A stretch of DNA of 64,000 nucleotides from JBBREP01 sp963716525. GTDB taxonomy: Bacteria > Actinomycetota > Acidimicrobiia > IMCC26256 > PALSA-610. Shown here one piece after another: positions 54,349 through 62,342 of the stretch; within the stretch, counting starts at the first letter, position 1; every line of letters starts with the position of its first letter. The notes under the pieces were generated by a model, which saw only the letters and a program-made list of their open reading frames with translations, was not told where the DNA came from and made no database searches. Location: the NCBI GenBank assembly GCA_963716525.1, contig OY970315.1:124001-188000 (forward strand), read 5' to 3'. The position numbers and the translations under genes are program-made.

Positions 54349-56094
54349 TCACCGTCGCTCGGATGGGAGCGTCACTGCGGCCTCCACGAGCAGGGCGTGC
54401 ACGAAGGCCTGCGGAAAGTTGCCGCGGAGCTGCCGCTCGTGCACGTCGTACTCCTCGGTGAAGATGCCCGAGGGACCGCACGCGGCGCGGTTGCGCTCGA
54501 ATACCGCCACCGCCGCGTCGACGTGGCCAACCTGATGCAGCGCGAGCGCCAGCCAGAAGCCGCAGATCAGAAAGGCGCCCTCGCGCGCGCCGAGCGGCGC
54601 GTCGTCGACGAGATAGCGGTACACGTAGCCGTCGACGACGAGATCCGCGCACACCGCCTCGAGCAGGTGCTGGCTGCGAGGGTCGTCGGGCGGCACTGCG
54701 CCGCGGAGCCCGGCGAGCAGCAGCGCGGCATCGGCACGGTCGTCGTCAGCCGCCCGCCGCCAGCGCCCGTCGTGGAGCACACCCCAGGTCGCGACATCCG
54801 CGGCGATGCCGTCAGCAAGCGCCAACCAGCGGTTCGCGAGCGGACCGGGCGCCGCCTGCGCCGTGATGGCGCGCAAGCCCGCCACGCAGGCCAGACGGCT
54901 CTGGGTGTAGCGCCTCGGCGACACCTCCCACACCCCCGCGTCGTCGTCGCGCCACCGCCGCTCGATGGCGTCTGCGGCCACCTCGGCGGCCTGCCACACC
55001 ACAGGATCGATGCGGTCCGCGGCCGCGGCCGCCGCGAAGATCTGGAGCGCCTCGCCGAAGACGTCGAGCTGGAACTGGCTGCCAGCACGGTTGCCGAACA
55101 CGACGGTGGTCGCGCCGGGATAGCCGGGGAGGTCGGCAGTGCACTCCTCGGGCACCGGCTCGCCCGACACTCGGTACGCCGGCCGCAGCCGGTCACCGTC
55201 GGCGAGCACCCGCTCGGATACGAACCGGACGGCATCGTCCAGCAGCGGATGACCGGCGTCGCCGGCCGCCGCGCCGGCGAGCCCCGCGTAGCACTGATCG
55301 CGGATCCACGCGTAGCGGTAGTCGTAGTTGCGCCCCTCGTCGGCCCGCTCGGGGAGCGATGTAGTCGCCGCCGCCACCATCCCACCGTTGGACGCGGTCA
55401 TACCGCGCAACAGCGTGAGCGCGGCACGGGCGTCGCGCTCCGCGCGGCACCCTCGCAACGGGCTCGACGCCTCCTTCCATTGCGCGGTCGTCTCGCGAAT
55501 CAGCTGCCCGCCCGCGATGGGTGGTGCGGAGAACGGCGCGGTCGCGAGCTCGAGCACCAGATCGGCGTGCGCGCCCGGTTCGAGGTCGAGATGCATGAAG
55601 GCCAGGCCGTCGGACCAGCGAGGGTGACCGGGCACCGTCCAGCGCACGTGCACCCCGTCGACCTCGAACGTCCAGCCGTCGCCCGATCGATGCGGGTGCG
55701 CGCCCACCCGCTCGCCGTTGCGGCCCCGCAACGCAAGCGTCACGTCGACGGACGCGGGCCCCTCGACCGCCTTCACCTGCCGCACGAGCGCCACCCGGTC
55801 GGTGGTGCCGGGAAATCCCATCGCCTCCACGCATTCGACGATCGTGCCACCGACGATCCAGCGGTTGCGGAACACGAGCGTGTCCTCGTCGTACTGCCCG
55901 CCCCACACGAAGTGCTCGTCGGACGGCCGCACGACGTACGCGCCGGCGCCTCCGAGCAGCGCGGCGAACACGGGTTCGGAGTCCCAGTGCGGGAAGCACA
56001 GCCACACGATGTCGCCGCGCGGGCCGACTACCGCGCCACGCTCACCGTCGGCGAGCAGCGCGTAGTCGCGCAGCACGTGCGGCGTGATCAGCAA
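54349..56094 (-). CDS. Glycoside hydrolase family 15 (glucoamylase/trehalase-like)
   Basis: 581 residues. It starts with the GH15 N-terminal beta-sandwich ('DYALLADGERGAVVGPRGDI', 'VWLCFPHWDSEPVFAALLGG'), followed by an (alpha/alpha)6 barrel with 'NYDYRYAWIRDQCYA'. The family's general-acid loop is probably near 'VPEECTADLPGYPG', and the C-terminal catalytic Glu is in 'FTEEYDVHERQLRGNFPQAF'. There is no signal peptide, so it acts on cytoplasmic alpha-glucans or trehalose. In actinobacteria such proteins include trehalases, so activity cannot be fixed. Confidence 0.92.
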   Translation of the reverse strand: MLITPHVLRDYALLADGERGAVVGPRGDIVWLCFPHWDSEPVFAALLGGAGAYVVRPSDEHFVWGGQYDEDTLVFRNRWIVGGTIVECVEAMGFPGTTDRVALVRQVKAVEGPASVDVTLALRGRNGERVGAHPHRSGDGWTFEVDGVHVRWTVPGHPRWSDGLAFMHLDLEPGAHADLVLELATAPFSAPPIAGGQLIRETTAQWKEASSPLRGCRAERDARAALTLLRGMTASNGGMVAAATTSLPERADEGRNYDYRYAWIRDQCYAGLAGAAAGDAGHPLLDDAVRFVSERVLADGDRLRPAYRVSGEPVPEECTADLPGYPGATTVVFGNRAGSQFQLDVFGEALQIFAAAAAADRIDPVVWQAAEVAADAIERRWRDDDAGVWEVSPRRYTQSRLACVAGLRAITAQAAPGPLANRWLALADGIAADVATWGVLHDGRWRRAADDDRADAALLLAGLRGAVPPDDPRSQHLLEAVCADLVVDGYVYRYLVDDAPLGAREGAFLICGFWLALALHQVGHVDAAVAVFERNRAACGPSGIFTEEYDVHERQLRGNFPQAFVHALLVEAAVTLPSERR

Positions 56095-56164
56095 GAGCTC
56101 GTGCGGCGACGGTGTGCTGACCTCGTCCTCCCTCGGCGGGCGTCAACGACGTCAGTTCCTTACC

Positions 56165-56246
56165 CCGACACCGCGCAACCGACACCGCGCAACCGACACC
56201 GCACAACCGACACCGCGCAACCGCACCGGGCAACCGCACCGGGCAA
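56165..56246. repeat. Tandem repeat array in a divergent promoter region (4 x 14 bp + 2 x 13 bp)
   Basis: Four units of ccgacaccgcgcaa (one with a single change) are followed by two units of ccgcaccgggcaa. The array fills most of the 197-bp gap between the divergent GH15 and SDR genes. Reiterated units spaced 13-14 bp could be regulator binding sites or a variable-number repeat. Confidence 0.85.
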
Positions 56247-56291
56247 CTGCGTGCCGCCGTGCATGGCCGGCCGCGAAACGGGGAAGGCATC

Positions 56292-57371
56292 ATGTGTGAG
56301 AGGACGGCGAGCATGGCGCTCCGCCCGGTGACACGCGTCGCCGTCGTGACCGGCGCGTCGGGTGGCGTGGGACGGGCCGCCGCACGAGCGTTCGCCGCGG
56401 AGGGCTTCGACGTGGCGCTGCTGGCACGTGGGCGCGCCGGGCTCGACGGCGCGGTGCACGACGTCGAACGATACGGCCGGCGCGCGCTCGCGCTCCCCGT
56501 CGACGTCGCCGAGTTCGACGAGGTGAACGCGGCCGCGTCACGGGTGGAGGACGCGCTCGGACCGATCGACGTGTGGGTCAACGACGCGATGACCACTGTG
56601 TTCCAGCGTGTGGTCGATACCGATCCGCACGACTTCGAGCGTGCCGTCCGAGTGACGTTTCTCGGCCAGGTGTGGGGGACGATGGCCGCCCTCGAACGCA
56701 TGCGCCCCCGCGACCGTGGCGCGATCGTCAACGTCGGGTCGGCGCTCGCATTCCTCGGTATCCCGCTGCAAGCGCCGTACTGCTCGTCGAAGTTCGCGTG
56801 CCGCGGCTTTTTCGAAGCGGTGCGCGCGGAACTGCTCGAGGAGGGCAGCCACGTCACCATCAGCATGGTGCACATGCCGGCGCTCAACACGCCGCAGTTC
56901 GACTGGTGCCAGACGAACCTCGACAAGCACCCGCGGCCGGTGCCGCCGATCTACCAGCCGGAGCTGGCCGGCGATCGCATCGTCAGCACCGCGCTCGACC
57001 GGCGGCCGGAGAAGACGCTCGGCACGTGGAACCGGCTCGTCGTCGCGGCTGCTTCGGTCGCCCCAGGCATCGCGACGCATTTCGCGGCGATCACCGGCGT
57101 GCAGTCGCAGCTCACCGACGAACCGGTGCGGCCGGACCGGCCTGCGAACCTGCGTGAGCCAGCCGACGACACCGTCGACTTCGGCCCGCACGGCATCTTC
57201 GACGAACGGGCGCACGGTGTACGTGATCGCCAGTTCCTCGAGAACGTACCGAACACCGTGCGCCAGCTCGCGGCTGCAGTGAAGGCGGATCTGCGCGAGC
57301 AGGCCTCGACCCGCAAGGCCGAGGTTCGTATCGCGCTCAGGCGCAAGACGAGCGGCCGCAGGTCCCGTTGA
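56292..57371 (+). CDS. Short-chain dehydrogenase/reductase with C-terminal extension
   Basis: 359 residues from ATG 56292 (GGGGAAGG upstream). Cofactor loop 'TGASGGVGRAAARAF', acidic 'DVAEFDEV', 'NDAM' in place of NNAG, 'VNVGSALAF' (Ser) and 'YCSSKFA' (Tyr-x3-Lys). The C-terminal about 100 residues ('WNRLVVAAASVAPGIATHFA' onward) form the extension seen in a membrane-associated SDR subgroup of actinobacteria and proteobacteria. Substrate unknown. Confidence 0.9.
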   Translation: MCERTASMALRPVTRVAVVTGASGGVGRAAARAFAAEGFDVALLARGRAGLDGAVHDVERYGRRALALPVDVAEFDEVNAAASRVEDALGPIDVWVNDAMTTVFQRVVDTDPHDFERAVRVTFLGQVWGTMAALERMRPRDRGAIVNVGSALAFLGIPLQAPYCSSKFACRGFFEAVRAELLEEGSHVTISMVHMPALNTPQFDWCQTNLDKHPRPVPPIYQPELAGDRIVSTALDRRPEKTLGTWNRLVVAAASVAPGIATHFAAITGVQSQLTDEPVRPDRPANLREPADDTVDFGPHGIFDERAHGVRDRQFLENVPNTVRQLAAAVKADLREQASTRKAEVRIALRRKTSGRRSR

Positions 57372-57420
57372 CTCCTCGGGACCGGCGGCCGCCGTCCTGC
57401 TCCAGATCGTCCGGCTGCTG

Positions 57421-58203
57421 CTACTGACCGACCCTCACGCCGGGCATGCCGGTGGGGAACTCGATCGGTTCGAGAGCCCGAGTGCCGGGCACGTTCTGGC
57501 GCGCCGAGTACTTGCCCAACGGCAGGATCACGCGCTTGAAGCTGCCCTCGAGCATCATGGCGCCCGCGGTGTACCAAGCGAAACCGGCCGCGAACACGAA
57601 CAACCAACCAGCCGCGCGCTCCCAGCCCGTGACACCGGCCATGTACGCGATCGCTGCGCACGTCGAGCCCGCGGTCAGGGTTCCGAGCACCGCGGTGAGG
57701 GCGATGTTCTCGCCGATCGCCGCGAACGTGCCCATCAGCGTGATCGCCGCGAGCGCGATGAACCAGAAGCCGAAGCCCGGGTCGTTGATGCCCGGGTTGG
57801 GCAACGTGCCGGTCGCGAAGAGCAGCTGGAGGATTCCCCAGCCCACCCAGAACGACCCCCACACACCGTGCATCGCCGTGGCCAGACCGTCGCGGGCCTT
57901 GTAGGCCCACATGCCGGCGAGGAACTGGGCGATGCCGCCGACCACCAACGCGAACGGGAACAGGTACAGCGGTGTCGTCACCGATCCGTACCAACCCGCG
58001 AGATAGGCGCCGACCATGAGCGTCGCGGCCGAGAAGCCGAACAGCCCCAGGATCGACGGTGCCGCGATCGGCGCGAGCACCACCCGTGCCCGCTGTTCCC
58101 ACAGATCGTGGGCGTCGTGTCCATTGTGCGTTGGTGCGCCCTCCGACGGGTAGCGGGCTACGGGCCGCCGGGGTTGCACCGTGGTAATTGGTTCCTGCGT
58201 CAT
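57421..58203 (-). CDS. Acetate uptake transporter, Gpr1/Fun34/YaaH (SatP) family
   Basis: 260 residues. ATG 58203 has AGGAGG upstream. A soluble N-terminus of about 50 residues is followed by six membrane helices. Family features are 'PSILGLFGFSAATLM' (equivalent to NPAPLGL-F), 'FALVVGGIAQFLAGMWAYKA' and 'TAMHGVWGSFWVGWG'. It is predicted to import acetate/succinate with protons. It lies 13 nt after the FAD/Fe-S oxidoreductase, so both may serve organic-acid use. Confidence 0.9.
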   Translation of the reverse strand: MTQEPITTVQPRRPVARYPSEGAPTHNGHDAHDLWEQRARVVLAPIAAPSILGLFGFSAATLMVGAYLAGWYGSVTTPLYLFPFALVVGGIAQFLAGMWAYKARDGLATAMHGVWGSFWVGWGILQLLFATGTLPNPGINDPGFGFWFIALAAITLMGTFAAIGENIALTAVLGTLTAGSTCAAIAYMAGVTGWERAAGWLFVFAAGFAWYTAGAMMLEGSFKRVILPLGKYSARQNVPGTRALEPIEFPTGMPGVRVGQ

Positions 58204-58216
58204 GCGAACCTCCTGT

Positions 58217-61200
58217 TCATCTACGCATCCTTGCAATGGGAATACCCGTTTTGCCGCGTTCAGCAACGCGCTCCCGCCGCCGCCGGCGCGCGCGGCGGGG
58301 CGCGGGGGCGACGAGGCGCTCGGGCGGCACGGAACCGTCGGACCGCACGCCGCGGCGCGCGAGCTCGATCACCTGGGCCACGTGCAGCGCCGCGCGGCCA
58401 GCGCGCGCGTCAGCGAGCTGGGTCTGGCAGGAGAAGCCGTCGGCGACGACGAGCGTGTCGGCCGCCGCGTCACGCACGCCGGGCAGGATGCCCTCCTCGG
58501 CGCAGCGCATCGAGATGTCGTGGTGGCCGGCCTCGAATCCCCAGGAGCCGGCCAGGCCGCAGCAGCCGCCTTCCAGCAGTTCGGTGTCGAGGCCCATGCG
58601 CGCGAGCAGGTCGAGCTCCGGCTGCATGCCGCCCGTCGCCTTGTGGTGGCAGTGGCCCCATACGGCCGCGTGGCCGTCGAAGTGCGGCACCGCGAGCTCG
58701 TAGCGCTCGAAGAACTCCCCGAAGTGCATGGCCAGCTTCGCGAGGCGCTGCGCGTCGTCGTCGTGCGGCAGCAGCTTCGTGAGCTCGTCCTTGAACACCG
58801 CGAGGCAGCTTGGCTCGATGCCGACCACCGGGGTGCCCCGACGAATCTCCTCGCGCAGCACATCGAGCGAGCTGCGCAGGTACCGCTCGGCGAGGTTCAA
58901 GAAGCCGTAGTCGTAGAGAGGTCGGCCGCAGCACACGTGACCCTGCGGCATGACGACGTGCCATCCGGCGTCTTCGATCGCCTCCACTGCGGCCACGCCG
59001 ACCTCGGTGTGGAAGCGGTTGTTGAACGTGTCGGGCCACAGCACAACCCGGGGCCCGTCGACGTTGCGCGCCGCGCGCGCGTCGAACCAGCGCTGCAACG
59101 TGACGGGCGCGAAGCGCGGGATCGACCGCTCGGACGTCATGCCGGCAACGCGCTGTAGCAGTGCGGCCGTGGGAGCGAAGCGCGCCACCGAGTTGGCGAG
59201 CCTGGGTACCCGGGACGCGAGGTCGGCAGTGCGATCGATCAATCCGAACGCGTACGCGTGGCGCGGGCGCAACCGACCCTTCCAGTGATGGTGCAGGAAC
59301 TCGGCCTTGTATGTGGGCATGTCGACGTTCACGGGGCAGTCGTTGCTGCACCCCTTGCACGCCAGGCAGAGATCGAGCGCCTCCTTCACCTCCTGGCTCC
59401 GCCAGCCGTCGGTGATCACGTCGCCTTGCAGCATCTCGAAGAGCAGCCGGGCACGGCCGCGAGTGCTGTGCTGCTCCTCGCGCAGCACTTGGAAGCTCGG
59501 GCACATCACCTGGTCGCCGTGCGGGATCCGGCACCGGCCCACACCGACGCAGCGCAACGTGGCGTGCGCGAAGTCGCCGTGGTCCTGCGAGTAGTCGAAC
59601 CGCACCGCAGGCCGCGCCGGCTCGTAGCCGGTCCCGAGCTTCAAGTTCTCGTCGAAGCGATACGGGTCGACGACCTTGCCGGGGTTCATCTTCCAGTCGG
59701 GATCCCAGATGCGCTTGAACGCACGGAAGGCGTCGACGAGCTCGGCGCCGAACATCTTCGGGAGCAGTTCGGCGCGCTGCTGGCCGTCGCCGTGCTCACC
59801 CGACAGCGAACCGCCGTACGACACCACGAGATCGGCGGCTTCCTCGAGGAACGCCCGGTACGTGCCCAGCCCACCCGCGGTGCGCAGGTCGAACGAGATA
59901 CGCGAGTGGATGCACCCGTCACCAAGGTGCCCGTACAGCGCGCCGTCGAGGTCGAACTTCTCGTACAGCTTGCGCAGATCGCGCAGGTACGGCCCCACCT
60001 TCTCGGGCGCCACGGCCGAGTCCTCCCAGCCGGGCCAGTGGTCGACGCCGCTGGGACCGAACGCGGTGGCGCCCAGGCCCGCCTCGCGCACCTCCCACAG
60101 GCGGGCTTCTTGCTGCTCGTCGTCGAACACCGACATGTCGACCGGGCTGTGCTCATCCTTGCGCAGGCGCGCCATCAGCTGCCGCGCCGCGTCGTCGCTG
60201 TCGTGCTTGCTGTTGCCGCCAAACTCCACGAGCACGTAGGCGCCGCCCTCCGGCAGCAAGCTGAGATCTTCGGCATGGATGCCGAGCTCCCGTTCGTTGT
60301 GGAACAGCTCGTGGTCGATCGCCTCGCAGCCGATCGGCCGCGCTTCCAGGATCTCCATGATGTGGTCGCCGACATCGAAGATGCTGTCGTAGCCGATCAC
60401 GAGCAGCGTGCGCGCGGCGGGCTTGGGGATGAGCTTGAGCTTCGCCTCGAGCACCGTCACACACGTGCCCTCGGTACCGGCAAGGGCGGCGGCGACATCG
60501 AAGCCGCGTTCGGGGAGCAGCTCGTCGAGGTTGTAACCGGATACGCGGCGCGGGATCTGCACGAACCGCGCGCGGATCTGCTCGGCGTGGCGGTCGCGCA
60601 GGTCGCGCAGGTCGCGGTAGATCTGGCCGCGACGGCCGCCCGCGGCGATGATGCGCGCCAGCTCCTCGTCGCTGGTCCGGCCGACCGTCATGCGGACGCC
60701 GTCGTAGGTGAGCACCTCCATCGAGTGCAGGTTGTCGGACGTACGGCTGCCGTCGCCGTAGAAGCGCGCCTCGAGTGAGTGGATGCCGCACGAGTTGTTG
60801 CCGATGTTGCCGCCGATCGTGCAGTACTTGTGCGTGGACGGATCGGGCCCGAACTTGAGGCCGTGCGGCGCGGCGGCCACGTTCACCTGTTCGTTGATCG
60901 CGCCCGGCTGCACGCGGATCGTGCGCGCCTGCTCGTCCACTTCGAAGATGCCGTGCAGGTACTTCGAGAAGTCCATCACCACCGCGTAGTTCACGGTCTC
61001 GCCCGAGAGGCTCGTGCCACAGCCCCGGGCGAGGATCGGTGCGTCATGCTGGTGACACACACGATGCGTCGCGATCACGTCGTCGACCGAGGTCGGTACC
61101 ACCACGCCGATCGGCGGTTGCCGAAAGTTCGACGCGTCAGTGGCGTAGAGCGCGCGCGACGCGGTGTCGAAGCGCACCTCGCCGTCGACCGCGGCGATCA

Positions 61201-61237
61201 GATCACGTTCGAGCTCGGCGATGTGCAGCTGCGCCAT
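58217..61237 (-). CDS. FAD-linked oxidase fused to Fe-S / CCG-domain reductase (D-lactate/2-hydroxyacid dehydrogenase type)
   Basis: 1006 residues from ATG 61237. The N-terminal half is a PCMH-type FAD domain ('ILARGCGTSLSGETVN', 'TIGGNIGNNSCGIHS') with its C-terminal cap ('YGHLGDGCIHSRISFDL', 'SGEHGDGQQRAELLPKMFG'). Then follow a ferredoxin-like region ('CLACKGCSNDCPVNVDMPTY') and CCG-domain cysteine blocks ('GHVCCGRPLYDYG', 'EGGCCGLAGSWG'). This GlcD-GlcF-like fusion oxidises D-2-hydroxy acids such as D-lactate and passes electrons onward. The last about 40 residues are Arg-rich. Confidence 0.9.
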   Translation of the reverse strand: MAQLHIAELERDLIAAVDGEVRFDTASRALYATDASNFRQPPIGVVVPTSVDDVIATHRVCHQHDAPILARGCGTSLSGETVNYAVVMDFSKYLHGIFEVDEQARTIRVQPGAINEQVNVAAAPHGLKFGPDPSTHKYCTIGGNIGNNSCGIHSLEARFYGDGSRTSDNLHSMEVLTYDGVRMTVGRTSDEELARIIAAGGRRGQIYRDLRDLRDRHAEQIRARFVQIPRRVSGYNLDELLPERGFDVAAALAGTEGTCVTVLEAKLKLIPKPAARTLLVIGYDSIFDVGDHIMEILEARPIGCEAIDHELFHNERELGIHAEDLSLLPEGGAYVLVEFGGNSKHDSDDAARQLMARLRKDEHSPVDMSVFDDEQQEARLWEVREAGLGATAFGPSGVDHWPGWEDSAVAPEKVGPYLRDLRKLYEKFDLDGALYGHLGDGCIHSRISFDLRTAGGLGTYRAFLEEAADLVVSYGGSLSGEHGDGQQRAELLPKMFGAELVDAFRAFKRIWDPDWKMNPGKVVDPYRFDENLKLGTGYEPARPAVRFDYSQDHGDFAHATLRCVGVGRCRIPHGDQVMCPSFQVLREEQHSTRGRARLLFEMLQGDVITDGWRSQEVKEALDLCLACKGCSNDCPVNVDMPTYKAEFLHHHWKGRLRPRHAYAFGLIDRTADLASRVPRLANSVARFAPTAALLQRVAGMTSERSIPRFAPVTLQRWFDARAARNVDGPRVVLWPDTFNNRFHTEVGVAAVEAIEDAGWHVVMPQGHVCCGRPLYDYGFLNLAERYLRSSLDVLREEIRRGTPVVGIEPSCLAVFKDELTKLLPHDDDAQRLAKLAMHFGEFFERYELAVPHFDGHAAVWGHCHHKATGGMQPELDLLARMGLDTELLEGGCCGLAGSWGFEAGHHDISMRCAEEGILPGVRDAAADTLVVADGFSCQTQLADARAGRAALHVAQVIELARRGVRSDGSVPPERLVAPAPRRARRRRRERVAERGKTGIPIARMRR

Positions 61238-62342
61238 CACACTCCCTTCTCATATCACCTGGAACCGCGCGGGCATCGGGGCCCTTGAGCTCCAGCCCGA
61301 GTCCGGGACGATCGGCATCGGGCAGGAGACATCCGCCTTCGGGTTCGGCCACGCCGTCGAACAGCAGGTGCTCCACGCGCACGTGGTCGTGGAAGTACTC
61401 GAGGTGGCGGAGTCGCGGGGCCGCGCTGAACGCGTGCGCCGAGACGGCCGGCGCGCAGTGACCCGACAAGTCGATCTCGAACGCGTCGCACAGCGCGCTC
61501 ACCTGCAGCACACCGCTGATCCCCCCGCAGCGCGTGACGTCGGCCTGGAGGCAGTCGACCGCGCCGGCAACGAGCAACTCACGAAAGTCGCGCAGTAAGA
61601 AGCCGTACTCGCCCGCGGCGATGTCGAGACCGGCCGGACCCCGATCACGCAACAGCCGCAGACCTTCGGTGTCGTCGGACGACACCGGCTCCTCGAACCA
61701 GCGGACGTCCCACTCGCTGCGGTACCGCTCCGCCCAGTCGAGCGCCAGCTTGCGCGTGAACGCGCCGTTCGCGTCGACGAACAGCTGCGCGCCGTCGCCC
61801 ACCGCGGCGCGCGCGGCGTCGAGGCGCGCCGGATCGTCGGCCGGTGCGCGGCCCACCTTCATCTTCACGCGCGGGATGCCCGCCGCCGCCCAGCCACCGA
61901 GCTGCTCGGCGACGCGCTCGGGCGGGTAGCTCGTGAACCCGCCGCTGCCGTAGATCGGCACGGCACGGCGAGCGGGGCCGAGCAGCGTCGCCACCGGCAC
62001 CCCGAGCTGCCGGGCCCGGAGATCCCACAGCGCGATGTCGACGGCCGACACGGCCATCATCGCCGCACCCGGCCGCCCGCCGTTGCGCAGCTCGGAGGAC
62101 ATCACGTGCCGGCAGGCCGCCATCTCGGTGGCGTCACACCCCTTGAGCACGCCGGCGAGCTTGCTGTTGACGATGTCGGTGACCGCTGCGAGCCCGTACG
62201 TGTAGCCGATGCCCTGCACGCCGCCGGCGTCGAGCTCGACGACGATGATCGTCGTCGAGCTCCATTCCAGTGTGCCGTCCGACTCCGGTTCGTCGGTCGG
62301 CACTGTGTACGCCGACGCGCGAACCGCGTCGATGGGGATCAC
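61203..62342 (-). CDS. Mandelate racemase/muconate-lactonizing-type enolase-superfamily enzyme
   Basis: 379 residues. Barrel landmarks: 'RVKMKVGR' (KxK base), 'LFVDANGAF' (metal Asp), 'VRWFEEPV' (metal Glu), 'IAAGEYGF' (metal Glu), 'LQADVTRCGGISG' and 'LSGHCAP' (His). The KxK plus His arrangement is that of sugar-acid dehydratases and racemases; the substrate is not determined. GTG 62342 overlaps the stop of the upstream TPP enzyme (GTGA). Its end overlaps the FAD/Fe-S oxidoreductase start by 35 nt, so the three genes form one operon. Confidence 0.9.
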   Translation of the reverse strand: MIPIDAVRASAYTVPTDEPESDGTLEWSSTTIIVVELDAGGVQGIGYTYGLAAVTDIVNSKLAGVLKGCDATEMAACRHVMSSELRNGGRPGAAMMAVSAVDIALWDLRARQLGVPVATLLGPARRAVPIYGSGGFTSYPPERVAEQLGGWAAAGIPRVKMKVGRAPADDPARLDAARAAVGDGAQLFVDANGAFTRKLALDWAERYRSEWDVRWFEEPVSSDDTEGLRLLRDRGPAGLDIAAGEYGFLLRDFRELLVAGAVDCLQADVTRCGGISGVLQVSALCDAFEIDLSGHCAPAVSAHAFSAAPRLRHLEYFHDHVRVEHLLFDGVAEPEGGCLLPDADRPGLGLELKGPDARAVPGDMRRECDGAAAHRRART

